From a virus: a stretch of 64,000 nucleotides of DNA. The translations under genes were made by a program, and so were the position numbers. This document shows positions 43,161 through 51,112 of the stretch, in pieces. The stretch covers positions 1-64,000 of the IMG/VR virus record IMGVR_UViG_3300025617_000977; one strand, 5' to 3'. Numbering within the stretch: the first letter of the stretch is position 1; every line of letters starts with the position of its first letter. The notes under the pieces were generated by a model, which made no database searches, was not told where the DNA came from, and worked only from the letters and a program-made list of their open reading frames with translations.

Positions 43161-43598
43161 ATGGCAGATGCAAGTGAAATTGCCGCAGGCGGACCTAAGT
43201 TACGTACTAGAGTAAAAGCGGCTTCTGTACGTCCTATTCATAATCGAGTAATTGTATCGGGTATGGATTTTGGTGAACAGACTACTAAAGGTGGAATTAT
43301 TTTAACTAGCGATGACGGCAAAGACCGTGGCATTAAACCTCGTTGGGGGAAAGTAGTTTCTAAAGGTCCGTCAAATAACGATCCATATGAAATTGGAGAT
43401 TACATTTTAGTAGAACACGGACGCTGGACACGGGGCTATGATCTCGATACAGGTTCAGGTGATGTTGAAACATTGCGTACAGTAGAAGCAGAAAGTATTC
43501 TGGGATGGCAATCTGAACCACCAGAAGATATTCACTTTGGAAGTTTTAGTGGTGCTGGTTCAACCGACTCGCACCGTCCAGAAGATTTTGTTAACTAA
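43161..43598 (+). CDS. GroES-like co-chaperonin (T4 gp31-like)
   Basis: 145 residues. RPIHNRVIVSG (24-34) starts the GroES fold; a mobile-loop region DFGEQTTKGGIILT (37-49) is followed by GKVVSKGPSNNDPYEIGDYILVEHGR, shortened here to its GxVxxxGP and GDYILVEHGRW parts. Longer than GroES (about 97) and carrying a C-terminal extension, as for gp31, which replaces GroES to fold the T4 major capsid protein. The 'GGIIL' end of the loop would dock on GroEL. It follows the upstream gene with no gap. Confidence 0.82.
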   Translation: MADASEIAAGGPKLRTRVKAASVRPIHNRVIVSGMDFGEQTTKGGIILTSDDGKDRGIKPRWGKVVSKGPSNNDPYEIGDYILVEHGRWTRGYDLDTGSGDVETLRTVEAESILGWQSEPPEDIHFGSFSGAGSTDSHRPEDFVN

Positions 43599-43607
43599 GA
43601 GGTAATA

Positions 43608-43970
43608 ATGACAAACCCATTTAAAGACATCGACACGTTTGCAACAGCGTGTGACCAAGCACCTAGCACAGAAAACTACGCAATGTATCTTGATTTAATT
43701 ACAGAAGAATACGAAGAACTAAAAGAAGCAATTATTGCAAACGATCGTGTAGAACAACTTGATGCACTAGTAGATATTCTAGTTGTTACTATGGGTGCTA
43801 TTCGAGCAGGCGGCTTTGACGGAGAAGGTGCCTGGAAAGAAGTAATGGATACAAACTTTGCTAAGATTGATCCAACCACAGGCAAAGTAATTAAGCGTGA
43901 AGACGGAAAAGTATTAAAACCCGAGGGCTGGAAGGCGCCTGAACTAGCGCCGTTTATTGATGTTGTTTGA
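43608..43970 (+). CDS. MazG-like nucleotide pyrophosphohydrolase
   Basis: 120 residues. ITEEYEELKEAI (about 31-42) and EQLDALVDILVVTMGA (about 49-64) give the EExxE and ExxD metal-binding pairs of the all-alpha MazG/PRA-PH superfamily. These enzymes cleave NTPs or dNTPs to monophosphates, and in phages are linked to dNTP housekeeping or ppGpp level. The C-terminal 40 residues (TGKVIKREDGKVLKPEGW) look like the phage subgroup's tail. Confidence 0.75.
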   Translation: MTNPFKDIDTFATACDQAPSTENYAMYLDLITEEYEELKEAIIANDRVEQLDALVDILVVTMGAIRAGGFDGEGAWKEVMDTNFAKIDPTTGKVIKREDGKVLKPEGWKAPELAPFIDVV

Positions 43971-44130
43971 AGGGTTTGAATGGTATGACTTTGTAGCCAT
44001 ATATGTGTTTTCACATGTATTATCTACATTGCTACTGATAACACTATTCGGCGGCAACATCATTTCAGGCATTCTCCTTGTCGCGGCTTGGGAAGGCTGG
44101 AAAGCCTATGAAAGATTTCGAGCAAAATAA
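43960..44130 (+). CDS. Small membrane protein
   Basis: 56 residues from ATG 43960, in another frame, overlapping the MazG-like gene by 11 nt. A hydrophobic helix of about 30 residues (AIYVFSHVLSTLLLITLFGG then ISGILLVAAW) and a charged C-terminus (EGWKAYERFRAK). It ends just before a consensus promoter. Function unknown. Confidence 0.5.
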   Translation: MLFEGFEWYDFVAIYVFSHVLSTLLLITLFGGNIISGILLVAAWEGWKAYERFRAK

Positions 44131-44133
44131 TAC

Positions 44134-44162
44134 TTGACATAGTGCCCGTTTTATAGTATAAT
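44134..44162 (+). promoter_or_regulatory. Consensus sigma70 promoter
   Basis: TTGACA at 44134-44139, 17 bp, TATAAT at 44157-44162, both perfect. It precedes the 44192-48983 operon that includes the clamp loader and ThyX. Confidence 0.88.
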
Positions 44163-44191
44163 ACTAATGTATAAAATGTAAGGAGTACACT

Positions 44192-44389
44192 ATGTGGACG
44201 CTAGTCTTCATTAACATGATTCTAAATGCTAACTCAGGTTATAAAGAACCTGTAGTTGAAGCATGGTATGAATACGAAAGTATGCGAGAATGCTTTTTAG
44301 CAAGAGATCAACTGTTAATTGAACTGGGGTCTTTTAGTGGTTATTTCCCAATTAACACACAAGCAGTATGTATAGAAACAAATGAATAA
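44192..44389 (+). CDS. Small protein, unknown
   Basis: 65 residues, first gene after a consensus promoter. Begins with a short hydrophobic stretch (WTLVFINMILNA) and has two Cys (34 and 61) plus EAWYEYESMREC. It may be exported or membrane-anchored, but the N-terminal segment is too short to be sure. Overlaps the next gene by 8 nt. Confidence 0.5.
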   Translation: MWTLVFINMILNANSGYKEPVVEAWYEYESMRECFLARDQLLIELGSFSGYFPINTQAVCIETNE

Positions 44390-44792
44390 AATAGGTATTA
44401 CATTCTCATCTTTCGACTTATTTCACAGTGGGCATGTTGCTATGCTTAAAGAAGCAAGAAGCAACTGTGATTACTTAATGGTAGGATTACAAACAGATCC
44501 TACAATTGATCGACCTGAAAAGAATAAACCTGTACAAAGTGTATTCGAACGTTATGTACAACTCGAAGGCTGTAAGTATATCGACCAGATTATTCCGTAT
44601 GCTACAGAACAAGATTTGCTCGATGTACTGTTGACATACAAAGTTGACATGCGATTTATAGGCGAAGAATACAGAGAAGTAGACTTTACCGGCAAACAAT
44701 TATGTGTTGACAAAGGCATTGAATTATACTATAATAAAAGACAACATTCATTTAGTACAAGTGGACTAAGAAAGAGGATAGAGCAGGCATGA
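44382..44792 (+). CDS. Cytidylyltransferase-like (TagD/GCT family) protein
   Basis: 136 residues. ITFSSFDLFHSGHVAML has the HxGH (His15, His18) nucleotide site; a C-terminal SFSTSGLRKRI corresponds to the RxxxxST signature that grips the triphosphate. Family members make CDP-glycerol, CDP-choline or similar. It would use CTP and a phospho-alcohol or phosphosugar; the acceptor here is unknown. Overlaps both neighbours by 4-8 nt. Confidence 0.8.
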   Translation: MNKIGITFSSFDLFHSGHVAMLKEARSNCDYLMVGLQTDPTIDRPEKNKPVQSVFERYVQLEGCKYIDQIIPYATEQDLLDVLLTYKVDMRFIGEEYREVDFTGKQLCVDKGIELYYNKRQHSFSTSGLRKRIEQA

Positions 44793-45703
44793 AAGAACTT
44801 TGGGTAGAGAAGTATAGGCCTAACACAGTAAATGGTTATGTATTTCGTGATGACGCACAACGAGGACAAGTAAACACTTGGATCAAAGAAAAAACTATTC
44901 CGCATTTGCTGTTTAGTGGTAACGCAGGTATTGGTAAGACAACACTTGCAAAATTATTGTTTAATGAATTAGAAATTAATGATTTAGACATTTTAGAAAT
45001 TAACGCATCTAGAACGAACTCAGTAGACGATGTTCGTGATAAGATTGTAAACTTTGTACAGATGATACCATTTGGAGATTTTAAAGTTGTACTACTTGAC
45101 GAGGCTGACTATTTGTCACCTAATGCGCAAGCCGCATTGCGTGGAGTTATGGAAGAATACCATACTACTTCTAGGTTCATTCTTACTTGTAACTATCCTA
45201 ACAGGATTATTCCGGCTTTGCATAGCAGGTGCCAAGGTTTCCATATTGCCAAGATTGATCAAACAGAATTTACTGCTAGGGTCGCTGAGATTCTCATCAC
45301 AGAAGGTGTCACTCCAGATTTGGACACTCTCGACACATACGTAAAAGCAACGTACCCGGACTTGCGTAAATGTATTAACACAGTGCAAATGAACTGTATT
45401 GATGGTGCGCTCGTTGCTCCTAAAGAAGGTGACACAGGCGAAGCAGACTACAAGATTGAGATGGTTGAACTGTTTAAAGCAGGTAAAATTAATCAAGCAC
45501 GTAAACTAGTTTGTAGTCAAGTTCGTCCAGATGAGATTGAAGATATTTACAAGTGGATGTATGATAACATAGAACTATTCGGAAATGATGAAAATCAAGA
45601 CAATGCAGTGCTAATTATTAAGCAAGGGTTAGTAGATCATACATTGGTTTCTGATCCTGAGATTAACTTAGCGGCGACTATGATTCGCCTGGGACGATTA
45701 TAA
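44789..45703 (+). CDS. Clamp-loader AAA+ subunit (T4 gp44-like)
   Basis: 304 residues. Walker A GNAGIGKT (44-51), Walker B LLDEAD (102-107) and the SRC arginine-finger motif (146-148) are intact; WVEKYRP at the N-terminus is diagnostic for RFC-type small subunits. In T4, gp44 with gp62 loads the gp45 clamp for DNA polymerase and for late transcription. A gp62-like partner is not evident in the window. It begins inside the previous gene. Confidence 0.9.
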   Translation: MKELWVEKYRPNTVNGYVFRDDAQRGQVNTWIKEKTIPHLLFSGNAGIGKTTLAKLLFNELEINDLDILEINASRTNSVDDVRDKIVNFVQMIPFGDFKVVLLDEADYLSPNAQAALRGVMEEYHTTSRFILTCNYPNRIIPALHSRCQGFHIAKIDQTEFTARVAEILITEGVTPDLDTLDTYVKATYPDLRKCINTVQMNCIDGALVAPKEGDTGEADYKIEMVELFKAGKINQARKLVCSQVRPDEIEDIYKWMYDNIELFGNDENQDNAVLIIKQGLVDHTLVSDPEINLAATMIRLGRL

Positions 45704-46057
45704 ATGGCATACTTAGTAAACGATAACTGTATCAAATGTAAGTTCACAGATTGTGTAGAAGTTTGTCCAGTTGATTGTTTTTATGAAGGTGAAAATATGC
45801 TAGTCATTAACCCTAACGAGTGTATTGACTGCGGTGTGTGCGAACCAGAATGTCCAGCAGATGCAATTATTACTGACAATGTTGATGGCGCAAATAAATG
45901 GTATCACATTAACGAAGACTTGTCTGCAAAATGGCCTAACATTACAGTGAAAAAAGATCCGCTTCCAAACGCCGATGAGATGATTCTCGAACCTAATAAA
46001 TTTGAAAGGTTCTTTAATGAGAACCCAGGGAGTGATAATGAAGATTCAAAAACTTAG
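45704..46057 (+). CDS. fdxA: FdxA-type 7Fe ferredoxin
   Basis: 117 residues, close to bacterial FdxA. Cys9, 17, 21, 25, 40, 43, 46 and 50 sit where Azotobacter-type ferredoxin I binds its [3Fe-4S] and [4Fe-4S] clusters, with an extra Cys12. The tail ([16 protein letters not shown]) is also FdxA-like, followed by a phage-specific extension. It carries single electrons; possible phage uses are to feed reductive steps or to sustain host redox. It directly follows the clamp loader and precedes a parvulin. Confidence 0.92.
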   Translation: MAYLVNDNCIKCKFTDCVEVCPVDCFYEGENMLVINPNECIDCGVCEPECPADAIITDNVDGANKWYHINEDLSAKWPNITVKKDPLPNADEMILEPNKFERFFNENPGSDNEDSKT

Positions 46058-46370
46058 AGCAAGTCACATCTTGCTGTCTCATGCAGGATCAACAGCAACA
46101 ACTAATCAGAGACCAGAACCTGCCGCACAGCAAGAAGCACATAATGTGATTATGGATATTGCAGAAGGTCTATTATCATTTGAACAAGCCGCTAAAGAAT
46201 TTAGTGCTTGTAGAGTTACTGCCGCAAGAGGTGGAGATGTAGGCTGGTTTGACTTTCCGGGAGAAATGGAATACGAGTTTGCACATGCTGTTAGCCTTAT
46301 GCAAAAAGACACCATCGGACCGCCAATTAAAACTGAGTTTGGCTGGCATGTAATTTTAAGGACCGGTTAA
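46038..46370 (+). CDS. Parvulin-type peptidyl-prolyl isomerase
   Basis: 110 residues, a stand-alone parvulin domain. [11 protein letters not shown] at the start, [24 protein letters not shown] in the middle (key block: SxC..A..GGD.GWF) and a [14 protein letters not shown] ending. It lacks a signal peptide, so it acts in the cytoplasm, for example on virion-protein folding. Start ATG 46038 overlaps the ferredoxin by 20 nt; its stop overlaps the next ATG. Confidence 0.85.
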   Translation: MKIQKLRASHILLSHAGSTATTNQRPEPAAQQEAHNVIMDIAEGLLSFEQAAKEFSACRVTAARGGDVGWFDFPGEMEYEFAHAVSLMQKDTIGPPIKTEFGWHVILRTG

Positions 46371-46939
46371 TGGATTACTTTCATGTGCATAACGGGACTT
46401 CGTGTGAACCTTGTGATATTACACAGGTAACATACGGTAGAGGAGATGTATTAAATCCTATTCTTGAAAATAAGATACGTAACATAGGTGACGTAATTAA
46501 ACATGCAAGCAATGTGAAAGCAGACATGACTGATTTCCATATGCAACATGATCCAGACTTTAAGAAAATTTGCGATTTTGCAATTATGCAAATAATTAAT
46601 AGTGTCGAAGGACTTAATCAACGCGGAGCAGAAATGTTACGGTTTGATATTATCGATTGTTGGGGAATGGTATACAAAGGTGGGCAAGGACATCATACAC
46701 AAGAACATGCTCATTGGCCTTCTACATTTAGTTTTTGTTATTATGTAAATGCTTGTGAAGAATGTGCGCCTCTTCGATTTACTAAAGCAAACTACGAAGT
46801 TAACCCACGTAGCGGACTAATGGTGATTTTTCCCGGAAATGTAAGCCATTCAGTACCAAATCAATATTGTACACATGACCGTGTTGCAATATCAGGAAAT
46901 ATAAGCGTCATAGTAAAGAAACCAGGAGAATTAAAATGA
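46370..46939 (+). CDS. 2OG-Fe(II) oxygenase / cupin-type protein
   Basis: 189 residues. WGMVYKGGQGHH is followed by QEHAHWP (His pair), SFCYYVNA, then SGLMVIFPGNVSHSV with the distal His and DRVAISGN with Arg. This is the same core as in 3001 and 21550. Cys-rich near the middle (CEECAP). It precedes thyX. Substrate unknown. Confidence 0.7.
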   Translation: MDYFHVHNGTSCEPCDITQVTYGRGDVLNPILENKIRNIGDVIKHASNVKADMTDFHMQHDPDFKKICDFAIMQIINSVEGLNQRGAEMLRFDIIDCWGMVYKGGQGHHTQEHAHWPSTFSFCYYVNACEECAPLRFTKANYEVNPRSGLMVIFPGNVSHSVPNQYCTHDRVAISGNISVIVKKPGELK

Positions 46940-47598
46940 ACGTAAAACTAGTAAGTTATTCACAACCATCAAAAGAGTTTATGGATGATGGTATTGGAGA
47001 TGTACAAGAACTAATTGCATTTTGTGCAAGAGTTAGCAACCCTGCTAATCAAATGAATAAAGAAACTAGTGAAAAACTAATCAAGTATTTGATTAAACAT
47101 GCACACTGGTCACCACTTGAAATGGCAAGTGCTTGTTTAGAAATTGATACTACTCGTGATATTGCACATCAGATTGTGCGTCATCGAAGTTTTGCATTCC
47201 AAGAATTTTCGCAACGATATGCTGACCCGTCATCAATGGGTGATCAATTTGTTATTCGCGAAGCACGATTACAAGATGAAAAGAATCGTCAAAACTCTGT
47301 TGAAACTAACGATAATGATCTGCAAGAAGAGTGGATTAGGAAACAGAAGGCTGTGATTAATACATCCCGTGATGCATACAACTGGGCAATTGAAAACGGT
47401 ATTGCTAAAGAACAAGCCCGTGTAGTTCTTCCAGAAGGCAACACAAAAACTAGAGTATACATGAACGGTACACTTCGTAGTTGGGTACACTATATCGAGT
47501 TGCGTGGTGCTAATGGTACACAAAAAGAGCATATGGAAATTGCTCATGCTTGTGCAAAAGTTATTGCAGAAATCTTTCCGTTGGCTGAGCAGTTGTAA
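46936..47598 (+). CDS. thyX: FAD-dependent thymidylate synthase
   Basis: 220 residues. RHRSFAFQEFSQRY (82-95) is the ThyX signature RHRxxSxxxxSxRY (Ser replaced by Ala/Phe region but ending SQRY). HWSPLEMA near 57-64 is also typical. It methylates dUMP using methylene-THF and NADPH-reduced FAD. SHMT (10919) supplies the one-carbon unit; dCMP deaminase (47819) supplies dUMP. It overlaps the preceding oxygenase by 4 nt. Confidence 0.92.
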   Translation: MNVKLVSYSQPSKEFMDDGIGDVQELIAFCARVSNPANQMNKETSEKLIKYLIKHAHWSPLEMASACLEIDTTRDIAHQIVRHRSFAFQEFSQRYADPSSMGDQFVIREARLQDEKNRQNSVETNDNDLQEEWIRKQKAVINTSRDAYNWAIENGIAKEQARVVLPEGNTKTRVYMNGTLRSWVHYIELRGANGTQKEHMEIAHACAKVIAEIFPLAEQL

Positions 47599-47603
47599 TT
47601 TAT

Positions 47604-47822
47604 ATGATGGGCGCAAACTGGCAAGCAGATCCACAGCGTTCAGTTGAAGAAAAGTTTGCTTGGTGGCCTATACGCAGTGGATCACACAAGCGTATATGGC
47701 TAAAGAAATATTATGTCCAACATACATACTATGACAACTTAGGTAAGCCACCTATCAAAGGACGTAGTTGGACATACATATGGACTAAGAACGAATACTT
47801 AATGGAACAGATAAAAAGATGA
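47604..47822 (+). CDS. Small aromatic protein, unknown
   Basis: 72 residues, very rich in Trp, Tyr, Lys and Arg (e.g. FAWWPIRSGSHKRIWLKKYY). RNA or DNA binding is likely from the charge; no domain is recognised. A second ATG lies at 47607. Overlaps the deaminase start by 4 nt. Confidence 0.5.
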   Translation: MMGANWQADPQRSVEEKFAWWPIRSGSHKRIWLKKYYVQHTYYDNLGKPPIKGRSWTYIWTKNEYLMEQIKR

Positions 47823-48232
47823 GACCTAAATTTATTGATGCATACATGGACGTTGCAGAACGCTTTGCACAACTAAGTTCAGCAACACGACTACAAGTAG
47901 GTGCTATTGTTGTAAAGGATGATAGAATTATCTCTATTGGCTACAATGGTATGCCAGCAGGTTGGGATAATGTTTGCGAACATGAAGGTAAAACTAAACC
48001 AGAAGTACTTCATGCAGAATCGAACGCTATTGCAAAACTAGCAAGTTCACACGAAAGTGGCAAAAATGCCACATTACTGTGTACTCACGCCCCGTGTATT
48101 GATTGTGCTAAACTAATATTACAATCAGGCATTAGTACAGTATATTATAAATCCAGTTATCGAGACAACTCGGGTGTAAACTTTTTAAATAAGTCTAGTG
48201 TAAAGGTTATTAAACATGATGAAATTTATTAA
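47819..48232 (+). CDS. dCMP deaminase
   Basis: 137 residues. Zinc site HAE (65-67) and PCIDC (92-96, Cys93/Cys96) are intact; NGMPAGWDN near 43-51 is the typical substrate loop. It converts dCMP to dUMP for thymidylate synthesis, directly beside ThyX in the same operon. Related T4 cd protein is allosteric; whether this one is cannot be told. Overlaps the next gene by 17 nt. Confidence 0.9.
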   Translation: MRPKFIDAYMDVAERFAQLSSATRLQVGAIVVKDDRIISIGYNGMPAGWDNVCEHEGKTKPEVLHAESNAIAKLASSHESGKNATLLCTHAPCIDCAKLILQSGISTVYYKSSYRDNSGVNFLNKSSVKVIKHDEIY

Positions 48233-48983
48233 AAAGTTGTTTAGCAAAAAAGCCCCAGTAATTAACTTTGCTACTCAGAATTGGGGTGTTCGCAAATATG
48301 CTCCGATTGAGCCTGCAAGTAAGTTTTTTCCAGAGAAGTTTTTAAAGGTTGATCCGCTATTTGAAAAGGGACAACATAATATTGATCACAAAAAAACTAT
48401 TAGAGCATGTCCTGGTATTACAGATTATATGAGCATGGGATATGTTATTCCTGCATGGTGCGATATTGAAATTCTTCCAACACCCGATGGCATGCATATT
48501 GAAACAAGATACAGTGATCCTATGTATAATGATGCATACCACCATGACGATCAACTTCAAGGATTTATGAATCAAGTATTTAAAGTTAAAGGTGCAGTTA
48601 AACTAGACAATCCTTGGTTCACATGGAATAAACCCGGGTATAGTACTATGTATTTGCCTATGTATTATCATGAAGGGAAAAATTGGGAAGCAGTACCCGG
48701 AGTGATGGACCACGATTTAGGTGCTCCGCAGAGTCCTATTAATATTATGCTTAAAGAAATTAAGCCAACTGTAATTAAAATGGGTGAACCCATTGTGCAA
48801 GTGATTCCATTTAAGCGCGAACACATGATCGCAAAAACAATGGAAATGGATGAAACAGCAATGAAGCGTCAGTGGGCAATCTCCAGCCTGCATAAGATGA
48901 GTTACACAGGCTGGATCAAGTGGGTTAAAGCGAAAAAGTTATATACTGTTGACGCTTATGATACTAATTTGCCAGGGGACTAA
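48216..48983 (+). CDS. DUF6065-like protein, paralogue of the gene at 3746
   Basis: 255 residues. Has the same order of landmarks as the 3746 protein: a Cys-Pro-Gly (ACPGITDYM), a Trp/Cys strand (IPAWCDIEILP), the PGYSTMYLPMYYHE block, a DxDLGAPQSPINIML segment and GEPIVQVIPFKREHM. The start has MMKFIKKLFSKKAP, a short amphipathic stretch like that at 25338. Function unknown. Its stop overlaps the stop of the convergent phoH. Confidence 0.6.
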   Translation: MMKFIKKLFSKKAPVINFATQNWGVRKYAPIEPASKFFPEKFLKVDPLFEKGQHNIDHKKTIRACPGITDYMSMGYVIPAWCDIEILPTPDGMHIETRYSDPMYNDAYHHDDQLQGFMNQVFKVKGAVKLDNPWFTWNKPGYSTMYLPMYYHEGKNWEAVPGVMDHDLGAPQSPINIMLKEIKPTVIKMGEPIVQVIPFKREHMIAKTMEMDETAMKRQWAISSLHKMSYTGWIKWVKAKKLYTVDAYDTNLPGD

Positions 48984-49714
48984 CCTGCCTCGCCGTAAAT
49001 TTCTAGTACTTCTTTAACAGCCTCGTGTCTTTCGATATCACCTCTCTCAAATTCTACTACACTTAGTCTGTCTGCTCGACCATGGCGGTCTAGTTGGCGA
49101 CAAAAATCAATAAGTCCGTTGTCCTTTAATCTGTCTGCTTGGGCAAGGTCGCCTGTTACACACATATACGATTCCTCGCCTAAACGAGTCAACAACATCT
49201 TCATTTGATTTTGTGTTGCGTTTTGCATCTCGTCAGCAATGATGTAAGAACGTTTAAACGTTCGACCACGCATGTATGCAAGAGGAGCAATTTCAATCAC
49301 ACCTTCTGCAATCATACCTTCGATATCATTTGCTGAAAAATACTCACGTAACACATCAAAAATAGGTCTTGTCCAAGGCGCCATTTTTTGTTCTAGCGTT
49401 CCTGGTAAGAATCCTAAATCCTCGTCTGCCGAAACAGCAGGTCTGGTCACAATAATTTTGTCTACTTTGCCTTCCTTAAAATGCTTAACCGCTACCTGCA
49501 CGGCCAACATGGTTTTGCCCGTTCCTGCCGGCCCGATGCCAAAGACTATGTCTTTCCTTGGGTCTAACAAATTTAACACGTATGTTTCTTGATTAATATT
49601 TCTGGGGAGTATTTTGACTTCTTTTTTCTTTGCTTGAAGAAAATTATTAATTTCTACAATATTGTTGCTTTTATTGTAGTCTTGTCTCTTTTGAGACTTC
49701 CTTTTTGCACCCAT
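48980..49714 (-). CDS. phoH: PhoH-like ATPase
   Basis: 244 residues. GIGPAGTGKTML is Walker A (61-68), IADEMQNAT gives Walker B with a DE, and VTGDLAQADR supplies the sensor region. PhoH proteins are common in marine phages and are thought to act as RNA-handling helicase/NTPases or in phosphate stress. It is one of only three reverse genes in the window. Strong AAGGAGG lies just before its ATG. Confidence 0.9.
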   Translation of the reverse strand: MGAKRKSQKRQDYNKSNNIVEINNFLQAKKKEVKILPRNINQETYVLNLLDPRKDIVFGIGPAGTGKTMLAVQVAVKHFKEGKVDKIIVTRPAVSADEDLGFLPGTLEQKMAPWTRPIFDVLREYFSANDIEGMIAEGVIEIAPLAYMRGRTFKRSYIIADEMQNATQNQMKMLLTRLGEESYMCVTGDLAQADRLKDNGLIDFCRQLDRHGRADRLSVVEFERGDIERHEAVKEVLEIYGEAG

Positions 49715-49742
49715 GCAGTCCTCCTTTATGGATAAAATAGTA

Positions 49743-49782
49743 GAGCACTACAAAACATATATAGTGACCATATGTTCTGCTC
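49743..49782 (-). promoter_or_regulatory. Inverted-repeat element upstream of phoH
   Basis: AACATAT (49754-49760) with ATATGTT (49770-49776), enclosed by GAGCA (49743-49747) with TGCTC (49778-49782). It lies 30-70 nt upstream of the phoH start and could be a 5'-UTR hairpin or an operator; only pairing is seen. Confidence 0.4.
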
Positions 49783-49843
49783 CCTACAAAAATATTTAGT
49801 CTTTTGAGACAAGACAAAACTACACACATATAGATGCAGTACT

Positions 49844-49851
49844 GATAAATA
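49844..49851 (+). promoter_or_regulatory. Late promoter GATAAATA
   Basis: GATAAATA, 25 nt before ATG 49877. It begins the late block that includes lysis genes. Confidence 0.65.
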
Positions 49852-49876
49852 AGTATACAATAGATTGGAATTTAAG

Positions 49877-50398
49877 ATGAAAGACGTACTAGAAGTAATA
49901 CAAAATATTCAAAACATTTACGAAAGCGATATTGCTTTTACGGTCTTAAAAGACTTTGAGAGAGTGCTTGACGAATTAGACTTATATGTTTATGATAATT
50001 GGGAGGACGGCGAATTAGCGGCTGGTCCAGCAATTAAACGCCATTGGGTAATTTGCTCATTTATGTGGCCAAGAGATAAAATGCCAGACCCAATGGGTGG
50101 CAAAAGACTATTAGATTACGACTGTAAAGTAACGTACAAAAAAGATCATATTCTAAAACCTCGTAAAATTAAAAAGCCAGGAGATATTAGACCTGGAACT
50201 AAAAAAGGTAAACTTGATCGTGAACCTATTTGGGTAGTTGAAATTATGATGCCTAAGAAACTTATTATCGACATCTACGGCGGATATAACGAAATGCTAG
50301 ATTTAGCAAACGAGCCAGGCGTTGAACAAACTCCTGCACCAGAAGCACAAGCAGATATGGCAGTAGAACCAGAAGCACCAGTTGAAGGAGCAGTATAA
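49877..50398 (+). CDS. Conserved-type late phage protein, unknown
   Basis: 173 residues from ATG 49877 (TTG 49865 is in frame but has no better signal). Beta/alpha mix with a 'HWVICSFMWPRDKMPDPMGGKRL' segment (Trp/Pro-rich), a basic linker and a Glu/Ala/Pro-rich tail. It precedes another late gene whose ATG overlaps its stop. Likely a virion component on position alone. Confidence 0.55.
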   Translation: MKDVLEVIQNIQNIYESDIAFTVLKDFERVLDELDLYVYDNWEDGELAAGPAIKRHWVICSFMWPRDKMPDPMGGKRLLDYDCKVTYKKDHILKPRKIKKPGDIRPGTKKGKLDREPIWVVEIMMPKKLIIDIYGGYNEMLDLANEPGVEQTPAPEAQADMAVEPEAPVEGAV

Positions 50399-51108
50399 TG
50401 GGTTTAAGAAAAAACGACTTACAAGATCTTGTTGATAAGATTTTTGAAATCGATTCTTTTAAATCTAAAATGGGCGATGACAAGGATGTCGTTGTTATTA
50501 GTTTTTCTACTAAGAACGAAGCAAGTGCAACAGACTTAGAAAACTTTATTGAAAAAGGTTATCCTTTTGTATTAGATGCTGATAAAACTAATGGCGAACA
50601 AAGTGATGGCATGTATAAAGTATTTGTAGAAATCGAAAGAAGCAAAGATGCTCCGTCTAATATTAGTGAAATGTTAGATGGTATCAAACAAATAAGCGGG
50701 CTTGAAGATATGAAGTTTCGCTACTACAAAGGTTTTAGAAGCCAAGATGCTTCTGAAAGTAATATAGCAGAAATGGTTCCAACAGACCACGATGCTTATG
50801 AGATTAGAGTGAACGAAAGTAATATGGATAACTATAAAAACTTCTTTAATAACAGTTATGCAGAAGAAATAGTTATGTTAGATGAACACACTCTAAAAAT
50901 AAAAAACACGTTTATGGATCCGTTGCACTTCAAAGTGATGGACTTTGGACAAACCAAAGACATAAATATCAATGAAGCACTAGACATTAACGGTTTCGCA
51001 GAAGTTATCTATCTTACAAAATACTTAGGCGATTACAATATTACTAAGTATGGTAAAAAACTAGTGCTGGAAAATAACGGTTATTCATTAATTGTGAAAA
51101 GAGGATAA
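50398..51108 (+). CDS. Conserved-type late phage protein, unknown
   Basis: 236 residues, mixed alpha/beta, acidic; no membrane segment. Contains LENFIEKGYPFVLDAD and later IVMLDEHTLKIKNTF and LGDYNITKYGKK. Shares the operon with 49877 and lies just before the lysozyme, so virion or assembly function is likely. Not recognised. Confidence 0.55.
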   Translation: MGLRKNDLQDLVDKIFEIDSFKSKMGDDKDVVVISFSTKNEASATDLENFIEKGYPFVLDADKTNGEQSDGMYKVFVEIERSKDAPSNISEMLDGIKQISGLEDMKFRYYKGFRSQDASESNIAEMVPTDHDAYEIRVNESNMDNYKNFFNNSYAEEIVMLDEHTLKIKNTFMDPLHFKVMDFGQTKDININEALDINGFAEVIYLTKYLGDYNITKYGKKLVLENNGYSLIVKRG

Positions 51109-51112
51109 TTTA

